Position numbers and translations under genes: made by a program. A stretch of 64,000 bases of DNA, taken from the NCBI GenBank assembly GCA_012934845.2, contig WNNJ02001507.1, positions 62,001 through 126,000 of the forward strand, given 5' to 3'. This DNA is from Pomphorhynchus laevis (Eukaryota; Acanthocephala; Palaeacanthocephala; Echinorhynchida; Pomphorhynchidae). The notes beneath the pieces were generated by a model. It did no database searches. It was given only the letters and a program-made list of their open reading frames with translations, and had not been told where the DNA came from. Positions 52,701 through 61,734 of the stretch are shown piece after piece (positions within the stretch are counted from its first letter, which is position 1; each line of letters starts with the position of its first letter).

Positions 52701-55700
52701 CGATAACAGTATTTGATACCGTTTCGTTATCACTATGACTCATCAGTGCCAGATACCTCCCACTGCTGAATGCAGAGGATGTCTAGCAGACGGCAAGAAA
52801 CAAGTCATGTGCATGAGGGGTACCAGAACCTCATGCCTCTCTCGAACCTCTCTCGAACCTATCTTGTTTGAGATATTAAATTATTAGGCAAATATAAGAG
52901 ATTAGCTTTAAAAAAATTATAAAATATTTTGTATATATCTCGACAATGTTAAAGAGTTTGGTCTTGAGTCAAAGTGTACACTATTTTTATCTTATCTTAT
53001 AAATTTTTGAAGCCCTGATTTCTTTTATTTTTATTGTAATTTAATTTTTGTTTTTATAAAATAAAAATATCAAATTATCGATACTTGATTTATGCAGCAT
53101 TAAATACACTGCATAAAGAAGATAAACATTTTTAGGAAAGAGTGGGAACACTGAACACACAAGACCTTCAATTTTTATTGTAAATTTACTTTTACATATG
53201 ACTTCACTTATTTTGTTGTTTTGATTTTGAATTATAATTCAGTTAGAATATTAAGACTTTTTGTAAAAATGGGGCTGATTTTGGAGGAAACACTTATTTA
53301 CTTTTGCTCCGATGCATGCTTCAACTACACTTAAATGTGTAATTGATCTACTACTTTAGCATCGATTTTTATTTTACAATATATTTCGATAATTTAAAGT
53401 ACAGAATTTAAGTATTTCCGAAGGCATATTTCCCAAAAAACTCCTAACGTGGTCTACATTGTAATAATACAGTAGAATAAAAACATTACTAGCTTAGATC
53501 GCTGTTTTGGTCTCCGTGAATGTAGGGTATAAATTACGGATTAAATGTTACAATGGAAATGTTCAAAATTATATTTAAATTATCAATAGAACCGATCAAT
53601 CGAACCTTATTCGTTTCCAATAATGAAATATTGAATTTAGGTCATTTTGTGATCTTAAGAATAAAATTACAGAATTATCCTAAGTGAATTGAACATTTAC
53701 GATACAATTAATGGGGTATACTTCCTACTGCTTACAATGATGTGAAATATCTAATACGATACGCTCTTTGCAAGTAGCAGCCGCGAGTCCGTATCATATA
53801 CGGAAGTGTCGGATAAATACAAATAAGTATTGACTATGATAGCTGTATTTCTATTTTGATTTATCTTATGCAAAAAATGATATTTCGAAAGAATCTGTCA
53901 AAATAAAATTTAAATATTTGTTCTCACTTTCGGCAGTTGTAATTACGCATTGAATCGTCGTGATACATTAACTGTTAACTACGTGATACTAAGTTTGTAA
54001 TATCCTGCTAATTAAGCATGTCATTGTATGGAATCCTCGGTTTTTACTATGCTGCGAAAGCAAATTCAACTGTTGGATAATAAGAAAGGTGAATCGGCAA
54101 TCACCAGTGTTGTTTGTTCCTTATTAATTTTGTTCGTCTGCAGTAATAATGCACAAATTTTCTATTTAACATTTATTAACGTAAATAGGCTATTACCTAT
54201 ATATATACCGTGTTAAGCTTCGAGAAATAATCGGCAAACATATGAGAGTATTTGGCATTGGTCGTGGTAGAGGTGGAGGAAAACACCCAAGGTACAAACT
54301 TGATTTATTATTTATGCTATTTTTATTTGCGTAATAAATATCTTTGTAATATAAAATGGTAATAAATATCTTTGGAATTTTAACTGGTTATATGTGGTCG
54401 TTAATGTTGATGACTTTTGCAGTTCCTCGCTGTATTGTCACATAACTACATTTTGCAATATTAAATGAAATAATACTTTAATAATTTATTTAACGTGGCA
54501 AATACGTGCTAGCTGTTTGCTTACAGGTCCATTTGTATTAATAATATAAATTATAATTTATTTAAAATTATTTTATAATACAAAATAATATATTTTATTA
54601 ATATATTTTGGTATATCAAATAATATAAAAATTAAGAATAAATGTATTAAAAGAAAAACTTCTCTTACTTCCTTTTTAAAAAATATGTTTCAAAAACTAA
54701 ATGAATTAATTGTATAAAAACCAAACAAATAAATACTTATAAAATACATTTTTTTTATAAAAACCGAGCTAATATTTATTATTACTCACAACATGTCTTA
54801 GCCTTGGCCTTTTAGGCAGATCAGAAGAAAGAGAAGAAGAAAACAAAATAAATAAAGATAATCATAAAATAAAAAATAATTATGTTAACTCATTTCCATT
54901 GACATCGCGATAAACGCAATCTGTTGATCGAATCCATTATCAAATAATGAACTTTTCATTTGAACATATTATATTCTAATAGAACAGCAATTTCCTCTGG
55001 CAAATATTTAAAATTCTATGAGATACTACTGCACTTTGACCTCAGCCGTACGGCCGAGAAATGATAACCTTCACGATCTTGTATAGGTTATTTTATCCCC
55101 GTTGTAGAGGTTATTTTATCTCAGATCATCAACGATCTGAGATAACCAGAACGATCTAGCTAACCGACCATGTGAACGTTTATACAGAGTCCAATTGTGC
55201 TCACGCAAGCCTGACTGTCGAAGACGCACACATCTAGAAGGTTATCATATCAATTCATGAATCATCGTCCAAATGGATAAAATGTCAGATAAGACAAGCC
55301 TAATCCTCACAGGAATTGAATCTAGTATCATTAAATACATATTATACAAGTATCCTTTGAGATCAATGCACATACGAGATCCACGTCTCATAACTGTGTC
55401 GAGGTCGTTTACTTTTTTCTTAGTAATCCGGAAACTTGCTTATACGCAGTATTTTAAATGCGGTCTTACCTGAACAACAAATAAAGTTATATACTACACA
55501 ACTATTATTAAATTCAGATTTTTGTTTAACAAATTATGCAATTTGCAAAATTTTTTATAAAAATATCGGTTGTTTTATATTGTATTATATTGCATTGTTT
55601 GTTTCAATTTTAAAACTTATTTAATAATAAATCCAATATTTTTAACCCTTACAAGGAAACCATCTCGTTAAAATTTCGATCATTTAAAAAATTTATAATT

Positions 55701-58700
55701 GATACACATTTATCTTAATGACATATACAATTGATGGTTTCAATATGGAATGTTCTATTGTTCTAGTGACTCCTCTGGATATTGCATTTTTCATTCATGC
55801 GAACTAAACGTTTATATTTTAAGACATTCGCCTTATGTCGATAGTTTTGTTCATTCCACACAATTAAGAAAAATCTACATCCCAAAACTTTTATCGTTTG
55901 ATGTGATTTAAGCATTTGCCAGAATTCCTTAATTTAGTATCCACTATTAATATACTGGATATTAATATTTACAAGTATAAAAATAACTGATCAGTAATTG
56001 TTCCTTATACCTTAATAAAAAAGGACATTGCAGATGAGTTTAACCATTTTAGGGTAAGACTTCCATTAGGTTACATCATGTTAACCACACATATACTGGA
56101 TATTAATATTTACAAGTATAAAAATAACTGATCAGTAATTGTTCCTTATACCTTAATAAAAAAGGACGTTGCAGATGAGTTTAACCATTTTAGGGTAAGA
56201 CTTCCATTAGGTTACATCACGTTGACCACACATATACTGGATATTAATATTTACAAGTATAAAAATAACTGATCAGTAATTGTTCCTTATACCTTAATTA
56301 AAAAAAGGACATTGCATATGAGTTTAACCATTTTAGGGTTAGACTTCCATTAGGTTACATCATGTTGACCACACATATACTGGATATTAATATTTACAAG
56401 TATAAAAATAACTGATCAGTAATTGTTCCTTATACCTTAATTAAAAAAAGGACATTGCATATGAGTTTAACCATTTTAGGGTTAGACTTCCATTAGGTTA
56501 CATCATGTTGACCACACATATACTGGATATTAATATTTACAAGTATAAAAATAACTGATCAGTAATTGTTCCTTATACCTTAATTAAAAAAAGGACATTG
56601 CATATGAGTTTAACCATTTTAGGGTTAGACTTCCATTAGGTTACATCATGTTGACCACACATATACTGGATATTAATATTTACAAGTATAAAAATAACTG
56701 ATCAGTAATTGTTCCTTATACCTTAATTAAAAAAAGGACATTGCATATGAGTTTAATCATTTTAAGGTTAGACTTCCATTAGGTTACATCATGTTGACCA
56801 CACATATACTGGATATTAATATTTACAAGTATAAAAATAACTGATCAGTAATTGTTCCTTATACCTTAATTAAAAAAAGGACATTGCAGATGAGTTTAAC
56901 CATTTTAGGGTAAGACTTCCATTAGGTTACATCATGTTGACCACACATATACTGGATATTAATATTTACAAGTATAAAAATAACTGATCAGTAATTGTTC
57001 CTTATACCTTAATTGTTCCTTATACCTTAATTAAAAAAAGGACATTGCAGATGAGTTTGACCATTTTAGGGTTAGACTTCAATTTAGTTACCTTATGTAC
57101 CATTTTTGCTTTTTGAATATAATTAATTAAATAAAAGTTTTAATAAAATATTGGTTGTGTTATATTGTATTATATTTCATTGTTTGTTTCAATTTTAAAA
57201 CTTATTTAATAATGAATTCAATATTTCTAATATTTTAAAATTATTAAATATACAAAAATTTATTAAAGTTTTAAATTATAATTTTTGATATACTTTTAGC
57301 CCTTACAAGGAAACCATCTCTCGTTAAACAAAATCTAATAGTAAATTTTCGATCATTTAAAAAAATAATATTAATATACATTTACCTTAATAAAAAATAC
57401 ATTGCGGATTCGTTTAACCATTTTAGAGTTAGACTTCCATTAGGTTAGTTACTTCATGTACGACTCCTGCTTTTTGAATATTATTAATTCAAAATTTTTG
57501 TTGATAATTATGTGATAAATGAGACTTTCATAATTTTATAAATTTTGAATTATGACTGTCAGAGCTGTGATATGCTACTTCAGTACGGAACACCTTGTGC
57601 ATCCTTGCATTGGATCTGTATCTGACACTCGACAAACGTATAAGTTGAAAACATATAATACAAAATAACCAATATTCATCCAGAATTATTGGAGATGGAC
57701 TTACTTAAAACTTATTTAATAATGAATTCAATATTTTTTATATTTTAAAAATATTCAACTATTCTAATATTTTTTTCAAATATAAATAAGGTTTTTAATA
57801 TATAATTATATAGTAGTCTTCAGGAAGCTCTAAAGAGACACAACGATTTGTTCATAAAATGCCGACACAAAAGTAATTTGATTTCAGTAATTTAATTTTA
57901 ATTTTTATATAGTAGTCTTCAGGAAGCTCTAAAGAGACACAACGATTTGTTCATAAAATGCCGACACAAAAGTAATTTGATTTCAGTAATTTAATTTTAA
58001 TTTTTATTTCATATAATATATGCCACTCGACAAACTTATAAGTTGAAAACATATAATACAAAATAACTAATATTCATCTGAAAATTTTATTTTTGATATT
58101 TCGTTAACGTCTTTAGCAGAAAATTACCTTGTAATTTCATAGGTTAGCGAAATATCAAGTTAAATTTTCCTTTTTATTTTAATCCAGCTCTAATAATTCT
58201 TTATCAATAATGGATCATTATCAACTATTTACAATATTGATCCGTTTTTTATTAGTAATTTTTTAACATGATCAACAAGAAAAATTTTATTTTCATATTT
58301 CGCTAACTGCTGCTAGCATTACAAGAAGGAACGTACAATTTGTTCACTTAATAAACGAAAAATGAAGAATATCTACGTTTCTTTCTGATGATGCTAGTAA
58401 CATCTAGCGAAACAAAAATAAACTTTTGTTTGCTGATCCAGCTCCAAAATGTTAAACAATATATTATTTATATAAAGGATAAATATCCTTTATATGTTTA
58501 TCTTTTTTATTTATATATAAACATATATATAAACACATTTAAATAAATGTTATATAAATGCAGTATTGATTCTGTATTAATATTCACAATTTAGTAATTT
58601 TATAATTTTATACTTTGTATCTCTCAAACATAATGCAAACTATATAATATTTAATACTGGATATTTCTGAAACTTGCCTTAAATGAGCAAGACAAATTTA

Positions 58701-60918
58701 TCGTTAAAATGATAAATCAGTCCTGAATTTAATAACTTGTGTTGAATTTACTTATGATTCCATGATTGATTCATCATGGGTTTTCACTTTACTCGTCCTT
58801 AATTGTTAATCTACGTAGTATTTACCACATGTCATCTGATTTTACTTAAAAATTTGGTTATTCGAAAATACAGTTTAGTGAATTTATATTGTAGATACGG
58901 AAAATGACCAATTCGCAAGGAAAATAAAATTAAGGGTTTATTCTAAATTAACGAATTGTCGAACATGTGGCACGAAGCAAGAAATATGAGTATGTTATAG
59001 TATGTTATAGTATGTTTAGTATGTTATATACAGTTAATATGAGTAATGAAGCCTAATCAAAAAATCATTAGGATGAGTAATCAAGTCAAAATTAAAGTAG
59101 TCAATTAAAAGTCAAAAGCAACGAAGATAAAATCAAAAAGCAATGGCGGTGTCAATTAGCTGCCTTAAATTTTGATTTATATTTAATGATTTGGGGATAG
59201 TCTCTAATTAAACTCTCGACATGAGTCAACATGCTGCTAAAGGCGCTTTCTCTTATCATCGTAATTTCGGCATCCTTAAACGCTCCTTCGAGATCTTAGA
59301 TTTTCGTGGCTTCCGAATACTTTATCACACGCATATAGAGTATCATATTCTTTACGCAACTCCTGCTGCCTTTCCACTGTTGCAATAAATTTAACAACCT
59401 ATTATTCAGTGCTTAGATTTGCAACAAAGCTCGTTCCTGCTGTCAAAGGTCTTTCATTTGATCTTAAACTAATGACCCTTGGAATTCCATCGATTCATAA
59501 AAGCCTGATCATAGCTGATATGATGCTGTTGGGGAAAGCCCTCATGTCTTCGACCTACCCTCTCAATCACATATTTTGCCTCCATGATTCCAATAAGCTA
59601 AGTTTACACAAACACCGCCGACAGCTACATCGATATCACCAGCATATTGCAGTTCAAATTTGCTGCAACTAACACCTGATTGTTACCTTTTAATTTATGT
59701 TTTTTTATATTTGGTTTCCAGCCCAACAAGCAATCGCTTATCGGCTGACGTATATTTAATATGAGTAATGAAGCCTAATCAAAAAATCATTAGGATGAGT
59801 AATCAAGTCCAAATTAAAGTAGTCAATTAAAAGTCAAATGCAATGACGGTGTCAATTAGCTGCCTTAAATTTTGCTTTATATCCAAGTATAAATCTTAAG
59901 CACGTTTATTTACAACAAACGGTTAGCTAGTCGCCGTTTAAGTCGAATTTTAATTAATGGCTATTTATTTTTGTTCAAACCACAATAATAGAACATAAAG
60001 TGCAACACTTTTATTTTTAGTTCGAAGCCTTTATCGGAAGTTTTACATTATTTATTACATCAGTTTTTTAATGAAATATGATAGACATAATTTGCTTGTA
60101 GTCTCGGACATCAGATGTTTTTTTTCTATATTAAAAGACCAGCTATTCTCTTCCAACCTTATTTTGAACTCCGAAAAATCGCAGGTGGTCGTCTTTCATG
60201 GCGCCTCTGCCCACGAAGAAAAACTTAAGAGATTAGTACTCTCTGCTCTCTCCTCCATTTAACAGTCTCAATCACTCCCCACCTTCACGAGTCGATTAAC
60301 ATATCTGAGGTTCACCATTACGGTGAACTGGTCGGCCAAAGCAGACCTGGATAGACTAAAACGTATCCAGAAGAGAGATAGTTGGGCTCTGAAACATGCC
60401 CGGCATCTGTCATTGAATAGGAAAATCCAAGTGCGCCTTTGGGGTATTTGGGCTATATCGGGATTAGTCTTTTTCTCTTAAGGACGTCCCCAGAGTAAAG
60501 ACTAAGGTTTCTCAAGCTCCCCATCTCGCGATCACTGACCATTGTCCGCCTCGACAAGACTTTTTGGGGTGGGATACCCTGAATGGTTCAGTCGTAAGGC
60601 GGCGCGCTGGTGCGGCTGGTTACTTAGATCCTACTGGACCTGAGGCCTTAATGGTGTTAGATGAAGTTACAATAAATTGTTGAAGATTCTGTTGGTTATG
60701 ATTTAGCCTCAACTTAATTGGTTATATCTAACGGATGTGTAAATTTTATTTAGGAAATCTTTATTTATTTATTATAATTTGTTTGATTTTTGATATTATT
60801 AATATTTAGGTATGCGACTTTCTCCAAGGATGGGCAAACATTTATGCTAATGCAGTTCAATGTGGATGGAAGTTTAAATGCCGGAACCGTGGAAACGTTG
60901 GCTCTTATCGTAAAATAA
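49560..60918 (+). CDS. TIMM21: Mitochondrial import inner membrane translocase subunit Tim21, five exons
   Basis: Tim21 links the TIM23 inner-membrane translocase to the outer-membrane TOM complex. Exons: 49560-49725, 49778-49840, 51810-51907, 54218-54291, 60810-60918; 510 nt, 169 aa. All introns are GT-AG with matching phases (1,1,0,2). The N-terminus is basic and Ser-rich without acidic residues for about 35 codons (MSLIRISKSVRSLNSIIRFT), as in a mitochondrial presequence. One membrane segment spans about residues 66-83. Diagnostic blocks: VKASANTAFHGG, MMYLLFKELFTPNTMYRMYN (family FKELF), MRVFGIGRGRGGGKHPR (family RRGRR) and KDGQTFMLMQFNVDGS (family KDG...FYIEGS). An in-frame stop lies 24 nt upstream of the ATG. 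Compared with animal Tim21 the last 30-35 residues are absent; see findings. Confidence 0.9.
49778..49840 (+). CDS. TIMM21: TIM21 exon 2 (start of membrane segment)
   Basis: Spliced to exon 1 it reads QKVKASANTAFHGGVIMLAI, very like QKVKEAG in vertebrate Tim21, followed by the hydrophobic segment. The acceptor is CTTTTGCAG and the donor ACGG|GTAAAC. Confidence 0.88.
50878..51560 (+). mobile_element. LINE group C, 3' fragment with a tandemly duplicated segment
   Basis: A 130-bp segment (TGTTGCATTTTATTTTGTCC ... PATNKKLKRLALS) is present twice in tandem (50878-51007, 51008-51137). The element then continues: PSLYTSSKIPGVYH-type strand, KSVLKRARLALKRAQLLSLR, the conserved GTCCGCCTCGA, GTGAAAGACCCTGAGTGGTT and 3' UTR. 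Compared with the 36.1-37.6 kb copy the 5' part is missing. Many stops. Confidence 0.83.
51526..51604 (+). repeat. 79-bp direct repeat, copy 1 (left of TIM21 exon 3)
   Basis: Starts TGAAATTAGAAGACTGTGAA and ends ACTTTAGTAAAAGA. Identical as read to 52140-52218. This copy follows directly on the group C LINE tail, so it is probably the end of that LINE. Confidence 0.88.
51810..51907 (+). CDS. TIMM21: TIM21 exon 3 (FKELF block)
   Basis: Encodes AMMYLLFKELFTPNTMYRMY, then NEASDMCIKNNE. The acceptor is ATATTTTAG and the donor GAG|GTTTGT, phase 0. The GTAAAG just downstream looks like a stronger donor but would break the frame with exon 4. The exon is bracketed by 79-bp direct repeats. Confidence 0.92.
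52140..52218 (+). repeat. 79-bp direct repeat, copy 2 (right of TIM21 exon 3)
   Basis: Same sequence and orientation as 51526-51604, without the LINE sequence that precedes copy 1. It is followed by three CTTCAGCTAAT(T/C)AT-type repeats. Confidence 0.88.
52353..52830 (+). repeat. Two direct copies of an about 155-bp repeat
   Basis: 52353-52507 and 52672-52830 share GCGGAAGAA(C/T)GACGATAACA, ATCACTATGACTCATCAGTG and GACGGCAAGAAACAAGTCAT. They are about 90% alike and 165 bp apart. No frame or element end is seen. Confidence 0.85.
54218..54291 (+). CDS. TIMM21: TIM21 exon 4
   Basis: Encodes LREIIGKHMRVFGIGRGRGG, then GKHP, aligning without gaps to the EVIGVFGESVKGYGE...RRGRR region of vertebrate Tim21. 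The acceptor is GTGTTAAG and the donor CCAAG|GTACAA, phase 2. Confidence 0.87.
54478..54532 (-). mobile_element. L2-like LINE (group L), 3' terminal stub
   Basis: ATTTATTTAACGTGGCAAATACGTGCTAGC ... TTACAGGTCC is the reverse complement of the group L 3' end. Only about 55 bp remain. The stem-loop is eroded here. Confidence 0.7.
54760..55080 (-). mobile_element. CR1-like LINE (group A), 3' fragment
   Basis: On the minus strand a degraded ORF2 end (LPEEIAV-like, from CCAGAGGAAATTGCTGTTC) leads to a 3' UTR CTAAAAGGCCAAGGCTAAGA and a GTAATAATAA tail, as in the 31.1-35.4 kb copy. Confidence 0.75.
55108..55147. repeat. Inverted repeat
   Basis: GGTTATTTTATCTCAGATC, loop ATCAAC, then GATCTGAGATAACC. 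The stem is about 13 bp with a bulge. Related GGTTATTTTATC words occur just upstream. Confidence 0.7.
55951..57095 (+). repeat. Satellite-like tandem array, 141-143-bp unit, eight copies
   Basis: Units start at 55951, 56092, 56233, 56376, 56519, 56662, 56805 and 56948 (TATACTGGATATTAATATTT ... TTACATCATGTTGACCACAC). The first two periods are 141 bp and the later ones 143 bp. Units are nearly identical. The last unit has a small internal duplication of ATTGTTCCTTATACCTTA and diverges at its end. Related sequence flanks the array (55560-55740 and 57150-57490). Confidence 0.96.
57808..58005. repeat. Exact tandem duplication, 99-bp unit, two copies
   Basis: TATAGTAGTCTTCAGGAAGC ... TTTAATTTTAATTTTT occurs twice with a 99-bp offset and no visible difference. 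A CACTCGACAAAC(G/T)TATAAGTTG segment also flanks it at about 57625 and 58024. Confidence 0.88.
59037..59882. repeat. Long direct duplication flanking a LINE fragment
   Basis: 59037-59178 (AATATGAGTAATGAAGCCTA ... TTAGCTGCCTTAAATTTTGA) recurs at 59759-59882 with a few changes and a deletion of about 28 bp. The CR1-like fragment lies between. It looks like a target-site duplication of more than 100 bp. Confidence 0.85.
59185..59758 (+). mobile_element. CR1-like LINE, 5'-truncated 3' fragment
   Basis: Encodes the C-terminal ORF2 domain: GFRILYHTHIEYHILYATPA, then FATKLVPAVKGLSFDLKLMT, LGIPSIHKSLIIADMMLLGK and YPLNHIFCLHDSNKLSLHKH. The 3' end is CAGCCCAACAAGCAATCGCT...CGGCTGACGTATATTT. Two or more frameshifts. 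Confidence 0.82.
60045..60690 (+). mobile_element. LINE group C, 3' fragment
   Basis: Encodes FFSILKDQLFSSNLILNSEK, SQVVVFHGASAHEEKLKRLV, TFTSRLTYLRFTITVNWSAK and ADLDRLKRIQKRDSWALKHA, then a WFSRKAARW region and 3' UTR. It starts just after where YADD would lie. Clearly the same family as 36.1-37.6 kb. A few frame breaks. Confidence 0.88.
60810..60918 (+). CDS. TIMM21: TIM21 exon 5 (last exon seen)
   Basis: Encodes YATFSKDGQTFMLMQFNVDG, then SLNAGTVETLALIVK and TAA. The acceptor is AATATTTAG. An in-frame donor-like ATC|GTAAAA at 60909/60910 could skip the stop. One possible following exon is 61167-61232 (QVLNITNYLRISRRTFPGIA, T, stop), which is weak. Confidence 0.82.
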
Positions 60919-61371
60919 CGAATACAAAATTAATTAAATATTTATAAAAATATACTAAAAAATATTTTATTATATTATATCAAATGATTATATAATCGTG
61001 AAACTAAAAAATTACGAATTTTATAATTTCACAAAATCTAATTTGATATTACCAACGAACTTAATATTCTAATATTAACGAATTAAAATATATTAATATA
61101 ATTAAAATATATTTAGATAGTAAATAATCAATCTGACGAACATCTTCGACATTAAGGTATAAGAAGCAAGTGCTTAACATTACGAATTATTTGCGTATTT
61201 CAAGAAGAACATTTCCAGGCATCGCCACTTAAAAACTAAGTGAATTGAAACTTTTTAGAAATGTGTACACATGTTTAGGTTAAATAAAAAGTAAATTTAA
61301 TAGTTACAAGATCTTAAATGTTTGTTAAAATTTGATTATTAATTAGCTAATAACGCAACTGTCTTTGATAA
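60919..61371. other. DNA downstream of TIM21 exon 5
   Basis: AT-rich. It may contain the TIM21 3' UTR or a weak candidate sixth exon at 61167-61232. Nothing else is seen. Confidence 0.5.
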
Positions 61372-61734
61372 AAAGGATTTATTTTTACGTGGCGAGTGCG
61401 TGGCGGCGCACGTACATGACCACAACAACAAAAAATCTAAATCAGTTGTCGAAAATGTGGGAACAGATGATGTATTTGAATGTGATAAATGAGGAAGCGC
61501 AGCGGACGTTGAGAGGGAGCTGATTCCAGGCGAGGGGGGCAGCTACGAGGAAGGATCAGATACCTTATTTGTTGGAGTAATTGGGAACGTAGAGTAAGAG
61601 GGAATGACGTGAAAGCAGCTTTAGAGAGATGGGGTGAGTGTCATCTAATAAATAAAGGTTAATGAACGATGGGGAGCCGACAGCGATGAGACGAAAAGTA
61701 ACGAGACGTCACGAAATGTGTAAAGTAACGAAAA
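61372..61734 (-). mobile_element. L2-like LINE (group L), 5'-truncated 3' fragment
   Basis: The minus strand carries the group L C-terminal tail and the 3' end with stem-loop TGCG-CCGCCA-CGCA and AAAAATAAATCCTTTTT. It is truncated at about 61700-61734, directly against a plus-strand copy of the same family. Confidence 0.87.

Larger units (their letters stand above)
51908..54217 (+). other. TIM21 intron 3
   Basis: Holds the second 79-bp repeat and a pair of about 155-bp repeats (52353-52830). The AT-rich DNA at 52870-54217 shows nothing I recognise. Confidence 0.7.
54292..60809 (+). other. TIM21 intron 4 (6.5 kb)
   Basis: Contains, in order, an L2-like 3' stub, a CR1-like 3' fragment, a hairpin, the 143-bp satellite, 99-bp tandem units, a CR1-like fragment with long flanking duplications, and a group C fragment. 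The stretches between them are AT-rich and empty of genes. Confidence 0.8.

Noticed and set aside
55273-55624. Two overlapping frames of 62-66 codons in TIM21 intron 4
   Set aside because: Low-complexity Ile/Tyr/Leu-rich translations of AT-rich DNA with no family match.
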